This document shows positions 1 through 33,884 of a DNA stretch of 64,000 nt, piece by piece. Every line of letters begins with the position of its first letter. The first letter of the stretch is position 1. Origin of the DNA: Paratrimastix pyriformis (taxonomy: Eukaryota > Preaxostyla > Paratrimastigidae); NCBI GenBank assembly GCA_027972325.1, contig JAPMOS010000002.1, forward strand, positions 1,028,001-1,092,000. Reading direction: 5' to 3'. The translations under genes were made by a program, and so were the position numbers. The notes under the pieces were generated by a model. It had not been told where the DNA came from. It saw only the letters and a program-made list of their open reading frames with translations, and did not search any database.

Positions 1-3000
1 TCGCACAGGAGGGCGGGTGGGCACGACCACGGTGATGTTGAATCCAACCAACACCCTTGGTGCATTCGACACAAGGGGCTCATGGCAGAGTTGGCGAGGG
101 CGGGGGGGGGGCGCGACCTGGGGGATGAAGCCCATGTCGAACATGCGGTCGGCCTCGTCCAGCACCACGTACGAGGCCCGCTTGAGGTTGGTCACCCGGC
201 CCGAGTTGGCGCAGAGCAGGTCGATCATGCGGCCCGGCGTGCAGACGACCACCTCGGCGCCCCGCTTCAGCTCGGCGATCTGCTCGGAGATGCCCGACCC
301 CCCGTACGCGCACAGCACCTGCCCGGCAGACATCATGGCCCCCCACAGCCCGGAGCGATGGAAATGGCAGGATGAGGACACGCGATGGAAATGGCAGGAT
401 GGGGACACGCGATGGAAATGGCAGGATGAGGACACGCGATGGGACGAGGGCGCGCGTTGGGCAGACCCTGAGGCCGCACGCGATGGCGAGCTTGCGGGCG
501 TCGTGGTAGATCTGGACGGCCAGCTCGCGGGTGGGGGCGATGATCAGGGCGATGGGGCCCTCGCCCAGCTCCACCCGGGGTTGATCGAGCACGTCTGATC
601 AGCGCCCACGCCAGCCCATGCCATTCCCCCCGTCCGACCGCCGGCCGCCCAGGACCGAACCGAATGAGCTCACAAGCAACGGCAGCGGGCACGCAGATTC
701 GATGGGATGAGCATGTCCCGGCCCCGTGGTGGTGTGTGCTGGCGTTTGCTTGGCAGCTGCACAGGGTGGAGGGGGCGGGGCGGGGCAGGGCAGGGCGGGA
801 CGGACGCCTGAGCATGGGCAGGACGTAGGCGAGGGTCTTGCCCGAGCCCGTCTTGGCGGATGCGATCACGTCGCGGCCGGCCATGATGGCCGGGATGGCC
901 TGGGCCTGGATGGGGGTCGGCTGCTTGAAGCCAAGCTTCTCCTTCAGCACGTACAGGCTGCCGGGGAGAAAAAGAGCGTGAAATGTGGGCGGGTGCGGCG
1001 CGGGGAGGGCAGCGGGGTGTCGGGGGGCGATGGCCGGGGAGAAGGCACGGGCGGAGCGAAGCAGAGAACCAACCGGGGGAGGGGAGAGGGAGGGACGGAC
1101 ATGCGGTCGTTGAGGCCCATCATCTCCCAGTTCTTCAGCGGGCGTGGGCAGTCCTTCCCCTGCGCCGATGGAAGGCGGAGCGTTCGTGAATCCGAGGAAG
1201 AGGGTTTCGCAACGCGGCCCAATGCATGGAATAGGGTGAGGAAGGGGAGGTGAGGGTTGGATGAGGGAGGGGAAGGCGGATGGCGACCTTGATGCGGATG
1301 CCCTCGAGCTCCTGCCTGAGGACGGCCACCTGGGCGTCGGTCATGGCGCGCACCTCGGGCGGCTCGATGAGGAAGTTCTTGCGGAAGGGCAGGTAGTCCA
1401 TGGCGCTGTGGTCGATGACGGGCATCTCCTTCCGCTTCTCCTTCTTCTTTTGGCTGCGTCCCAGGGGGCCAAGGGGCAGGCCCAGCAGGGGGGGGGGGTC
1501 CGAGTGAGATGTGCCTCATCGTCGACCATGTGCTACCGAGCAACCCGCCCTCTCAGCGTCTTTCATCATCCGCCCCCCATCCGCCCTCTTTTCCGCCATC
1601 CCCAATCGCCGCACCCGGTTGTGGGGCCGCAGACAGGTTGGCAAGCCAGCCGCTCTCGGGGTCGAAGGCCTGCGGGTCGTCGTCGTCATCGTCGTGCTGC
1701 CCTCCCAAGACGCAGACCCACGACCGGACAGGGATTGAGCACACGAGGGGATTCGCGGGCCGGGGCGGGGCCGGGGGGGCGGGGGGGCGGGGCGGGGCGG
1801 GGCGGGGCGGGGCGGGGCGGGCGGGCGGGGCGGGGCGGGGCGGGGCGGGGCGGGGCGGGGCGAGCGAGTCGGGGCGGGGCGGGGCGGGCGGGGCGAGCAG
1901 CGACTATGGTGCGCTTGGAGGAGTCACGATCCTCGGTCTCTTCGGCGGCGTCCCCTCGGCCGGGGTGGCCGTGACCTCCTTGGGGCGCTTCTTCTCGTCG
2001 GCCTCCATCACCCGGGCAACCTCCGCACCCCAACCACCACCCCACCGTCCCATGCACCGGCGCGCCGTGGGCGGGTGTGAAGGCGATCAGTGGCGATGGG
2101 CGCCTTGGGGGTGGGGGGGGGGGGGGGGGGCGCATGGTGGGGCGCGCGGACCCCCATCATGTACATGTCGAGCGGGTCGATGTCAGGGGGCACCTCGGGG
2201 GCCGGCGCCTGGCCGCTGGTCATGGGGGTCTCGCCCTGCTTCTCGGAGAGGGTCGCACGGCCGCCCTCCCTGTCGCCCGTCATGTAGGTGACCTTGGTGG
2301 CACCGCCGGCGGGGGTTCGCGGGGCCTGGGGTGGCCGCATGGCCCCCTTGCGGCTGAAGGGCAGCGGGGTCTCGTCGTCGTCACTCTTCTTGACCGACGG
2401 GGCCGCACTCAACGAATCTGCGCCAAATAGGGGGAAAGCAGAGGCCCGATGAACTCGACCCGAGAGGGGGAGTGGGGGGAGCAGGCCTTTGGAGCCCGGG
2501 GCCGGGGATGGGGTCGGCAGGACCGCCGCCCCGCCTTCCTCTGGCTCAACCTCCTCGAGCCACTTGTCCTCGCTCTCCTTCTCCTTGATCTCGGCCTTCC
2601 GCTGCTCCTTGGCCTTCTTCGCCAGGAGCTCGCCCTCGTCCACTGCTGGACTAGCGTCGGGCCCGGGTGGAGGAGTTGCAGACCCTGCGTCAGCCGCGGA
2701 CGCCGAGGATCCGGGTGCCGAGGGAGGGGGAGACGCAGGGGTTGAAGATTTGGCGAGGGCAGAAGCGGTCTGTGCGGAGGGGGGAGGAGTAGTGGCGGAA
2801 GGTGGGGGAGAGGCTGGCGGAGAGGGAGGAGCGCCAGAAGACGTCGGAAGCTGCGCCGCCACCCGACAAAGGGAAAGAGGACGTCAGTGGTCTCAGGGAA
2901 GAGAAGGTGCAGACTAGGCTTCCCTTGGCCCGCTTCCACGCCTCTAAACGCTCGCGGCGCTTCTCTTCTTCGTTTTTTGGTTTCGGTGGCTCGTCGCGTC

Positions 3001-3187
3001 GTTTCTCGGCCGGAGCTGGGGCCGGCGGTTCCCGCTCTCGCTCTCGTCGGCTCCGTTCGTTTTCTTTGTGAGGGCGGTCTCGCTGATCCCGCGGGGATGG
3101 CGAACGGGAGTGGCGATGATGTCGATGATGGTGTCGGTCATCACGATCCTCATCGTCACCCCGAGAACGCGAGGAATAATGGGGCAT
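1..3187 (-). CDS. DDX46: DDX46/Prp5-type DEAD-box RNA helicase, 5' part (spliced, cut by window start)
   Basis: Spliceosomal ATPase that remodels the U2 snRNP at branch-site recognition (known for DDX46/Prp5). Starting at ATG 3187 the protein has an Arg/Ser/Asp/His-rich N-terminus (about residues 1-90), a Pro/Ser-rich linker, and DIDPLDMYM, close to the DPLDAYM motif of DDX46. After an intron comes [20 protein letters not shown], then the helicase core: Q-motif [19 protein letters not shown], Walker [42 protein letters not shown] and [11 protein letters not shown]. Exon 1 is about 2915-3187 and the last visible exon ends near 118 at FIPQ. The C-terminal helicase half lies outside the window. 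Donors visible here are GTCTGC, GTCCGT, GTCGCC and GTCGCG. Introns hold a 27-bp triplication and a GGGGC tract. A splice-like CTCTCAG lies just upstream of the ATG, so a 5' UTR intron is possible. Identity is confident; exon borders in the acidic linker are not. Confidence 0.9.
357..440. repeat. 27-bp tandem repeat, about 3 copies, in DDX46 intron
   Basis: Three near-perfect copies of a 27-bp unit beginning GATGGAAATGGCAGGATGAG lie between the PTRELA exon and the GGSGISEQ exon. One copy carries a single A-to-G change. The repeat keeps all frames open, so it looks coding but is removed by the intron that starts GTCTGC after GLR. Confidence 0.85.
1766..1895. repeat. GGGGC-type low-complexity tract in DDX46 intron
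   Basis: About 130 bp of GGGGCG/GGGGC units interrupted by a few GAGCGAGT bases. It lies between an exon ending in acidic [16 protein letters not shown] residues and the Lys/Pro-rich exon upstream of it. On the sense strand it is C-rich. It has strong G-quadruplex potential on the plus strand. Confidence 0.8.
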
Positions 3188-4848
3188 TAGGGTGCGTACC
3201 TGAGAGGAGAGAATGAAACCAGAGAAAAATGGGCGGTGAGGAGGTATGAGCATCAGAAGCAAAAAAAGAAAGCCTGCTGTTGGACCTGAATCCCCCGGGA
3301 GTTGAGATAATAGTTTTTGTTGGCGCTCTTTCGAGGGCCGTGCGTGACAGAAAGGGGGATTTCCCCTCTCAGAATACGCCGAACCACAAGGCTCAGAAAA
3401 GCCAGATAGGGATCCGTGGTACTGCAGCGATTAGTTAACAGGCGCGCCAACTCCCGGCAGCCCCATCCACTGAAGGGGCTTATGGTCGTCACCCGAAGAA
3501 GAGGAGGAAGGAGAATGGGGCGGCTTGTATCGTCACAGAGCCGACATCCACTCTTGTATGGAAACTTGGCCACCAAAACCAAAAAAAAGGAACACAAGCA
3601 AGAGCACCACCTGGGCTTTTGGACTCATCATCCACAAAATTGAATCGCCGCCCCTAAGTTTTTGAAAAATTCAAAAATTTGACCGTCCACCGTCCAGCCC
3701 GTGTGAAGGGGCCGGGAAGGAAATTTCTCTTGGCGTTCGGACGTTCTCGTGGTCTTCTCGAACGGACATAAGGTGAAATTGATCCGCAGTGTTCGAGTCC
3801 GACCCACCACACAAGACATCGATGGTCGATATCAGGTTTTGACCTCGAAGCGGCTCGGGTGCTTCGCAGGGGAGCCCATACACCCTCGGTGCATTGAGGG
3901 AAGGCACCTTTGCTCCATTATTGCGAGAAAAGACCATTGACTTCCCGGCCCCCGCTGTAGGGTCCTCGGAGTATGCCCCGGTGGAATGCTGCTGGGTCGT
4001 CCGGTGAATCACTCGGCCCACCTCCTGCCCGCTGCGCCCAGCGCCACGCCTCCAAGTTGGCGCACTCGCTAGAAGCCCCCCTCCCCTCGGTGCCCCGGGG
4101 GAGCCCGGCCGCCCCGCCCGCGCCCCCTGGCCCGGGCCTCGCTTCCCCCGTCCACTTTTCCGCGCCCTGTGCTCCCTCATCACGACAGTGTCCGGGTTCG
4201 CGAAGGGTGTGATCTGCCACTGATCCTCCGGCAGGATCTCGGGGCTGGGGGCTCACGAGTGCGACGGTTGAAAGAGGCGGCCCGCTCCGGATTGCCCCCA
4301 AGAGGTTCGCATCAGGGGGAGGTGGCCGTCCGGGGGGGTCTCATGATGGATCATCTGGAAACGCGACACCCTGCCGAGTGGCAGACCCAACTCGCCTTGT
4401 TCGGCACACCACACCTCCTCCCCCCTGGTCCCCGCCCCAGTCGACCCGACGGCTACGACCCCCCATCGGTGGCGGACCTCACCCAAGGGGCCACCAGCCC
4501 CTTGACCCCCCGACTGCGTGGTGCCACCATCCCCCCGGCCCCCCTGGAGGGAATCCAAGATACACTGTTGTGTAGCCCCACTCAGCTTCGGCATACTACG
4601 CTAATTGGATTGGGGCTCCGATGGACGGGTGGGAGGCGGTGGGGACCGGAAGGGCGTCAAACATGGGGGCCAATTGGCTCTGGTTTTCCCCTTTTGGTTG
4701 GAGATTGCGCGTTTCTCCTTCCCTCTGGACCGTCTTCCCCTTCCCTCGGGTGCCCGCCAGTCCCGGTCAAAACGCTTCCCAGTCAAAACTTCAAGATCGT
4801 CGGTAAAAGCCCTTACCCGCCGTACTCACCGCTCGCCCCCGTTTGAAA
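3188..4848. other. Intergenic region between divergent DDX46 and Sfi1 genes
   Basis: About 1.66 kb with no recognisable protein in six frames. It must hold the promoters of the leftward DDX46 gene and the rightward Sfi1 gene. The part around 3640-3690 is locally AT-rich; the rest is GC-rich. Open frames here (for example minus strand 3671-4183) have no motif I recognise. I see no RNA gene. Confidence 0.5.
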
Positions 4849-26210
<21,362 letters not shown>

Positions 26211-26503
26211 CTCGATGAATTCTTGATCATTTCGATCCTCTGATGATCCCTTCTGCAAATAACCTTGTAGATTTCCTCAGGGAGTGGGTTTTCTCTCCCT
26301 CCCCGGGATCGCCACTCTTCTCGTGTCTGTTAACGTGGGGGTGAAAAACCCGGAAACGGGCGGCAAAGCCGGAAAGCGGAGAATTCAAATTTTCAAATTT
26401 TTTCTTCGATATCCCTCATATTTACAGTGCACTCAGACGCAAACGAGTTGCAGTTTGAGGGGGAGCGAAGAGCAAAAAAAAAAACGAGAAGGGTCGACTT
26501 GAA
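26211..26503. other. Short intergenic region between convergent Sfi1 and transposase
   Basis: No gene seen. It is AT-richer than most of the window, with CAAATTTTCAAATTTT near 26385-26402 and an A-run near 26476. It may carry both 3' ends. No clear terminal inverted repeat of the neighbouring transposase was found here. Confidence 0.5.
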
Positions 26504-28380
26504 TTATTTTTCAGCAGGGGTGGCCTCCTCGACCCCGGGAACGTCGGCGGGGGGACCAGGAGTGACTGGCGCTGACCGCGCTTGTCCGGCCCGCTTGCGG
26601 GGTGCGCGACGCCCGGCAGGAGTGGCCTCTGGGGTGGCGGGAGTGGCCTTCGGCGTGGCGGGAGTGGCCTCTGGGGCCGGAGGGACACGAGCCGGCATGG
26701 CAGCCAGCTTCTCCATCTCGTCCCACGACTCCTCGGAAGTGTCGTCATCCAGCACGACCCGCCTGACCTTGTTTTGTGGGGGAACAAGCGTGTTCATGAT
26801 GGGCCTCGGGTGAGTCGGACGGGTGACCCGGGGAGCGGGAATGACGCATTCGTGGGTCGTGGCCGCGTCGACGTCGAAGGGGCAGAGGCCGCACTGGGAC
26901 CACCCCCTCCGGACCATAACGGGCGTGGCAGTGCCTCCGAGTGCATCGAAGGCGGCCTCCAGCACCTGATGGAAGCGAGCCGGGCCATGGGCGAGTGGTT
27001 GGACGGTTGCACATGCAGGAGCAGGGCACAGACAATGACCCGGGCATCTACCTTCTCGCGGGCATCTTCCTTCTTGCGGGCTTTCTCCATCTCCTCTTCG
27101 ATCACTTCGTAGCGGCGGTAGAACAAGCTCTTAAAGTCTGGAAGAACGTGAGCATACACTGCATTCGGTTGGGGGTGGCCGACCTCGATTCACCGTCCGA
27201 TCGAGGGGCTGCAAGAACGCGGTGCTGTTGGGCAGAAGGAAGAGGATGACCACGTGCTCGCTTTCCAGAAGGGGAGTCAGTCTCTCGACCGCCTCGGTGT
27301 GGGCCGCGTAGTTGTCCATGAGGAGGACGGCAGTCGCGTTGGCGTCGATGCCAAGCGTGGCCCGAACCTCTTTGACGTGGGGATGAAGACCTTCGTGAGG
27401 TATTCCGCGAACAGGACGCTGTTGATCCACCCCGACTCGGAGCTGCCCAGGAAGGCGCCCTGGGCCGCTTTAGGGAGTGCGGGCTCCTTCTTAAGATCGG
27501 CGAGGATGAGAGCCGGGGGACCTTCTCTCCGCGGCACCGCAGCCGAGGATCAAGGTGCAGTGGTGGAGCTACCGGGGGAGCCGAAGGGATGGGGTCGAGG
27601 ACCGGTGACGTCCAGACCTTTGGGGTCGAGTCGCGGACGGTTTCGTCCCTCCGATGGTCACGGCAACCTTCTCATCGCCGGCCTTGCCCGGTTGAAGTGA
27701 AGTCTCGTCGACGTTGAACAGTAGCTCCGGAGCGGCGGCGCTCTCGATGGTGGGCCTGTTCTTGATCATCCATTCTTGGACCACGGAGAAGGGCAGACGG
27801 TGGCTCTGCCTGGAGATCGGACAAGGGACGTCAGGAGACAGGACGAGCCGACCTTTTCCACGTATCTGGGCTTCTGGAAGACGACCTCGCACTTGGCCGC
27901 AACGGCCTTGACGGTGCGTTTGGCGAGGGCCGGGACTCGGGATACGTCCCCGGTAGGGCCCGTCAGCACCTCGGCGAGGATCTGGGGGACGTTGATTATG
28001 GTTGGCAACGTGAGGCAGACCATGTCCTTGAACTGCTTCTTGGTGATGCACTTTCCTGTGGTGGTGGGGGTCAGGGCGACGCGAGGGGGCGCAAAAGGGT
28101 CAAACCTGCCTGATTTTCCGCTTCCACCTTGTCGTGCAAGCGTGTGCACATTTCGGGAGTCACCAGAGGTTGCCTTCCGTTCACCCCCTTCCTCGCGGCC
28201 GTTCGCCCTGGCGTCCAGAGCTCTGTAAACGGCCTGGGGGGTTTTTCGCACAAGAGATGCCGCATCTGGGACGGAACACTTCCCGTCCTTTACGAGCTTA
28301 ACTGCACGCGAAATTGGCTTAAGCTGACGGTACTCAGCAGTGAGAAGAAGCTTGCTTGGGCTGGGAGGCGGTTCTTCCAT
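26504..28380 (-). pseudogene. Pogo/Tigger-like DDE_1 transposase, decayed
   Basis: A cut-and-paste DNA transposon enzyme by its motifs. It has an N-terminal helix-turn-helix-like segment (SRAVKLVKDGKCSVPDAASL, then TPQAVYRAL), followed by NVDETSL, LLMDNYAAH and FLQPLDRTV, which fit the three acidic sites of pogo/Tigger DDE_1 proteins, and a C-terminal tail with ATPATPEATPA repeats. The reading frame is broken up. Two gaps look like genuine introns with host-type borders: GTTTGA to CACAG, joining AENQAG to KCITKKQFKD, and GTCTGT to CATCAG, joining DARVI to VLEAAFDALGG. Other changes of frame near 28190, 27530 and 27365 are not explained by introns, and 27180 only by an implausibly short one. 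I therefore read it as a decaying copy. The ATG at 28380 lies 43 bp from the divergent MYND gene start. No terminal inverted repeats were identified. Confidence 0.75.
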
Positions 28381-28423
28381 GTCCGGGTTTTTCCAGGGCA
28401 GAGCTTACCAATCCTCCGCGCAG

Positions 28424-29107
28424 ATGCAACACTGTGCCTTTTGCGGGAAACCTGCCACGAAACGCTGTTCGAGATGTCAAGCAGCCTTTTATTGTTCGGC
28501 CGAGCATCAAAAAGCTGATTGGAAGAAACACAAAGCGACGTGCGCCCCTCCTCGGGATGAGCCGCCACCTCAGCCGACCGCAGAAGAGCGTGAGGAGTTT
28601 ATTATCGATTCATACCGTCTCCGTGCCGATGATGACTGCGTCTATGGCGGTTGCAATCAGCATGGAATTTACCTCGATTATAGCACCAAGCATGAGATAG
28701 TTCTTGATTTCCTCATTTATTGCAAAATGGCTGTCAGGAACGGCATCATTCCACCCGGATGGAACTGGGAACGCTTCTTGGGCAGGGCCGCCTCCTTGAT
28801 TGCCTACGCGTTTGAGAAATCCGACGCCCATGACAAATGGGCTGGTTTCGCTGCCAGGGAACTTCGTTGTATCGCTGAACGTGTCTACGGGACCGTGGCA
28901 ATTCCCTTCGAAGAGAGCCCTGAGGCCTTGATTGCCGTCACCAAAGCCGTCGGTGAACTGAAGGTCACCCCCCTTGACGCCCTCTTAGAGAGCGAACGGC
29001 GCACACCAGGAGCTGCATCCTTGTTCCAAGATGTCGGCGGTCTCCAGCTATGGGCCATTTTGCACCTCAGGCTGGAGACAGACAGGCCGGATGGACCTTT
29101 TACTTGA
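28424..29107 (+). CDS. MYND zinc-finger protein, copy 1 (truncated tail)
   Basis: The first 38 residues form a MYND finger, with Cys/His pattern in QHCAFCGKPATKRCSRCQ, YCSAEHQKADWKKHK and C. MYND fingers are protein-interaction modules. The rest, including FIIDSYRLRADDDCVYGG and PGWNWERFLGRAASLIAYAF, is shared only with the neighbouring copy; I do not recognise the family. ATG 28424 is chosen because the similarity to copy 2 starts exactly there. A longer frame upstream has no counterpart in copy 2 and overlaps the transposase start. The protein stops after RPDGPFT, while an acidic tail (EDKEGEDDDGEYDEGEDEDE) continues in another frame to 29213, so the tail has been lost by a 1-2 base change. 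The ATG directly follows CCGCGCAG, which may be a 3' splice site. Confidence 0.75.
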   Translation: MQHCAFCGKPATKRCSRCQAAFYCSAEHQKADWKKHKATCAPPRDEPPPQPTAEEREEFIIDSYRLRADDDCVYGGCNQHGIYLDYSTKHEIVLDFLIYCKMAVRNGIIPPGWNWERFLGRAASLIAYAFEKSDAHDKWAGFAARELRCIAERVYGTVAIPFEESPEALIAVTKAVGELKVTPLDALLESERRTPGAASLFQDVGGLQLWAILHLRLETDRPDGPFT

Positions 29108-29499
29108 GGACAAGGAGGGTGAGGACGATGACGGTGAATACGATGAGGGTGAGGACGAGGACGAGGGCGAGGGCGAGGAAGCTGGGGCGAATAATGATGC
29201 CGGTAAACCATAATCTCACTTCTTCTTGCATAACCATGGTTCTTGCCGGTGGCGGATGTGATCCATCATTTCAACGTCCAAGCGGGCATTTTTCTCGTTC
29301 TTTCTTTCTTTCTCTCTTTCTTCGCCTCTTCATCGTTCTCCTCCGGATTGCCCCATCGTCCCCGGGCCAACACGTGTTCCCCCTCATTTGAGTTGTCCGG
29401 TTTGCTCCCCCTCCCTCCGTAACAGCTCCCTGTCAGGCGGTCTGTTCCTTCTTGGATTGACCTTTCCAGAAGTTTCCTCACGGTAAACATCACGCACAG
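29108..29499. other. Spacer between tandem MYND genes
   Basis: Contains the out-of-frame acidic tail of copy 1 (to 29213), then a T/C-rich stretch (29290-29345) and the likely promoter and 5' leader of copy 2. No further gene seen. Confidence 0.5.
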
Positions 29500-30306
29500 A
29501 TGCAACACTGTGCATTTTGTGGGAAGCCTGCTGCAAAACGCTGCTCGAGATGTCAATCAGCCTTCTATTGTTCTGCCGAGCATCAAAAGGCTGATTGGAA
29601 GAAACACAAAACAACATGCAGTCCTCCTGGGACTGAGTCGGCACCACCCCAACCGACCCCAGAAGAGCGTGAAGAATTTATTATCGATGCATACCGCCTC
29701 CGTCTCGATGATGACTATGCCCTTGGTGGTTGCAATTTGCACGGGGTTTACAATCCTGATAGCACCAAGCATGATATCGTTCTTGATTTTCTCACTTATT
29801 GCAAGCTGGCGGTCAGAAATGGTGTCATTCCGCGTGGATGGAATTGGGAACGCTTCTTGGGCAAGGCCGCCTCCTTGATTGGCTACGCATTCGAGAAATC
29901 CGACGCCCAGGAGAAATGGAAATCCGGTTTCGCCTCCCTGGAACTACGTGTTATCGCCGAACGTGTCTACGGGACCTCGGCGTTGAGCCAAGAGAATTCG
30001 GAGGCCTCGGATGACGTCACCGATACCGTTGAGGAACTTCAGACCATCTCCTTTCCTGCCCTCTTGGAGAGCGACCGGTGCTCACCCAGACCCGCAGCCC
30101 TGTTTCAAGACGTCGGCAGCCTCCCGCTCTGGGCCAGTTTGCACCGCAATTTGGAGGCCCCAGACAGGCCCGAAGGACCTTTTGACGAGTACGACGCCGC
30201 CGACGATGACGGCGAGGATGACGGCGAGGATGACGGCGAGGATGATGGTGAGGATGACGGGAAGGACGGCGGAGTTGATGGGGATGATAATGCCGGCGAC
30301 GTTTGA
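29500..30306 (+). CDS. MYND zinc-finger protein, copy 2 (acidic tail intact)
   Basis: A 268-residue protein with a MYND finger in residues 1-38, a shared central region with copy 1 (PRGWNWERFLGKAASLIGYA; ELRVIAERVYGT) and a C-terminal tail of repeated DDGED units (residues about 230-260) that copy 1 has lost. Function unknown; likely a protein-binding role through MYND. The ATG is preceded by CACGCACAG, matching the splice-like context of copy 1, so a leader intron is possible. The pair arose by tandem duplication: spacing, order and finger sequence agree. Beta-tubulin A follows on the same strand after 222 bp, with a poly-G/GGGGA tract in between. Confidence 0.8.
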   Translation: MQHCAFCGKPAAKRCSRCQSAFYCSAEHQKADWKKHKTTCSPPGTESAPPQPTPEEREEFIIDAYRLRLDDDYALGGCNLHGVYNPDSTKHDIVLDFLTYCKLAVRNGVIPRGWNWERFLGKAASLIGYAFEKSDAQEKWKSGFASLELRVIAERVYGTSALSQENSEASDDVTDTVEELQTISFPALLESDRCSPRPAALFQDVGSLPLWASLHRNLEAPDRPEGPFDEYDAADDDGEDDGEDDGEDDGEDDGKDGGVDGDDNAGDV

Positions 30307-30339
30307 TGTCTTGATCAACACAAGTGCTTCTAGTCTCTC

Positions 30340-30390
30340 CGCGGCGGCGGCGGCGGCGGGGGGGGGGGGGGGGGAGGGGGGGGGAGGGGG
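30340..30390. repeat. GCG repeat and poly-G tract upstream of beta-tubulin A
   Basis: A short (GCG)n run passing into about 17 G and then GGGGGA units, ending about 140 bp before the tubulin ATG. Its counterpart is absent upstream of tubulin B. Confidence 0.9.
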
Positions 30391-30525
30391 TCAGGTGGAC
30401 TCAGAGACCTTGTGTCTTTTTCGACCATTTTTGAAGTTTGAAAACAACGAAACGGCCCGGCAATAGCGCGCAGTACCCTCCGCTTCCTCAAGGCGGGCGC
30501 CTTTTTTTGATTTCTCGAGATTTGA

Positions 30526-32161
<1,636 letters not shown>

Positions 32162-33884
32162 ATTATTGCTTTGTGACTTTTTCTGTGTATATCACTTCAG
32201 TGTTTTTCAATATGAGGGAGCAGTTTTTCTTGCCGGTGTAGGGGCAGGAAGGACCAGGGCCCTTTGCTCGCCCTCCGCCCCCCGCGCCCCCAACGGCTAT
32301 TGGCCAGGTGTGCAAGCTTTCAGCGGACAAGAGAAGAGTGCCGTCCCACCCGAGAGAAAGCGCACCGATTCCGTGACCCGTGTTGGGGTACCCCAAACTT
32401 TGGGGATGTGCTCAGCCGGCTGGGAAGGGGCGGGGGCGAGGAACGGAAGAGAACAGAAGAGGGAGAGGGGAGCGAAGACGAACGGAGGGCGGGCGCGGCT
32501 GTGCGAGAAGGCGTGTCGTGTCGACAGGGGGAAGGAAGAAGAAGAAAGGCTCTGTTGGTTTGGGAGTGGGAGCGGCACGCACCGAGCAGAGAAACGGTCC
32601 ACCAGAACAGGAACAGCAACCAAAAACTGACGCCGCGAAAACCGCGCATCAACAAAGGGCACAGGCGCAGTCACGAATTACATCAAAGGATGAAGCTCCC
32701 CAGGGGGAAGCCGAAGAGAACAGAACAGAACAGAATCGAATCGAATAGAACAGAACAGAATCGGGCAGAACGGGATCGGAGTGAACAGAACAGAAAGCTG
32801 CCCCCGGAAACGAAACAACGGAAAACACAACGGAAAGAAAAAATCATGAGAAAATGACGTCATGAAACCAAAGAACAAGCGGCCCGCGGGGCGGAACAGA
32901 AAACCCCCGTGGATCAAAGGATCCGAGGTGGTGGTGGCGGCGGCGACAGTGGCGGCGGCGCGCGGCGGTGTGGGCGAGGCAGACAAGAAAAATCAGAAAA
33001 GAAGAATAAGAAGGGCAAATGGACTGAAGGGAGGAAACGAATCCAACAATCGTGGGAGAACAGAAAGTCTCCGAGAAGAAACAAAGACTCGGGATGGGAG
33101 AGGGGGAGGGTGTGGTGTTAGCCCACCCAACCCTGGCCATGGAACGGGCCCCGGACGAGCGGCAGGAGAGGGCCGCGAGAAGATGCCGCTGGGGATGTTG
33201 AGGGATGGGCGGTGGGGGTCATACAGACAGGAAGAGGCCACACGGGCCACTCGGGGATGGAGGGCCACACGGGCCACTCGGGGATGGAGGGCCACACAAT
33301 ACGCTGGCATTGACAGGAACTCAGCCCAGGGGCACGACGAAAAAAAACTGAGTGCACCCAGGCGAGTCGGGGGGGCGAATGAGGAAAGAAAGAACGAGCG
33401 AGGCCAGAGGAGCCAGGAAATGGAAGGAGGGGTTGTTCCCCGGACAGAGGCGGCATGAGGGGGAGGAGATGGCGAGAAAAACGCCTTCAGAGACTGATGA
33501 AGACGAAGTGGCGCATGAGAAAATGTGATCGGAAGAACCAGAGAAGGACCGACGTGAGAGGATGGGGACGTCGGCAAGGATCGGGGAGACGCAAACGGGG
33601 GGAAAAGGCAGTGGGCGGGAAGGGTAGGGAAGGGGAGACCGATGACGACACTCGGATGGACCCAAGACGCGCAGCAGTGAGAAAAGAAAAGTTTGATGGA
33701 AAGCAGCCACGAGCACCCTTAACAAGTCGCCACGTGGCGCAGAAATTAGAAGAGAATTGCCCAGCGAAGAGAAATAATAAAGGGGGGAGGTGATGGGTGA
33801 TGGGTGATGGGTGATGGCGGCGGGTGGCCGTGACGGCGGGACAAAAATAACAGAAAGCGAGGTCAGTGACAATTGGTAGACCCT
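32162..33884. other. Purine-rich region between convergent tubulin A and RRM gene
   Basis: 1.7 kb with no recognisable protein. From about 32400 to 33800 the plus strand is strongly A/G-rich. It contains AACAGAACAGAATCGAATCG-type repeats (32715-32795), a 27-bp direct repeat with CACACGGGCCACTCGGGGAT (33237-33298) and GTGATGG repeats (33788-33820). It could be a long 3' UTR of the leftward RRM gene, which would then be C/T-rich in RNA, or simple intergenic DNA. Confidence 0.5.

Noticed and set aside
3671-4183. 170-residue minus-strand open frame upstream of DDX46
   Set aside because: No recognisable motif, composition of GC-rich background, and no support from splice signals or neighbours.
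27185-27210. 25-bp intron in the transposase between LDRTVNR and VYAHVLPDF
   Set aside because: It has GT-AG ends and restores phase, but is far below the smallest supported intron here (about 41 bp); a frame change in a decaying copy is likelier.
28340-28423. 28-residue N-terminal extension of MYND copy 1
   Set aside because: It has no counterpart in copy 2, overlaps the transposase start on the other strand, and ends at a splice-like CAG before the shared ATG.
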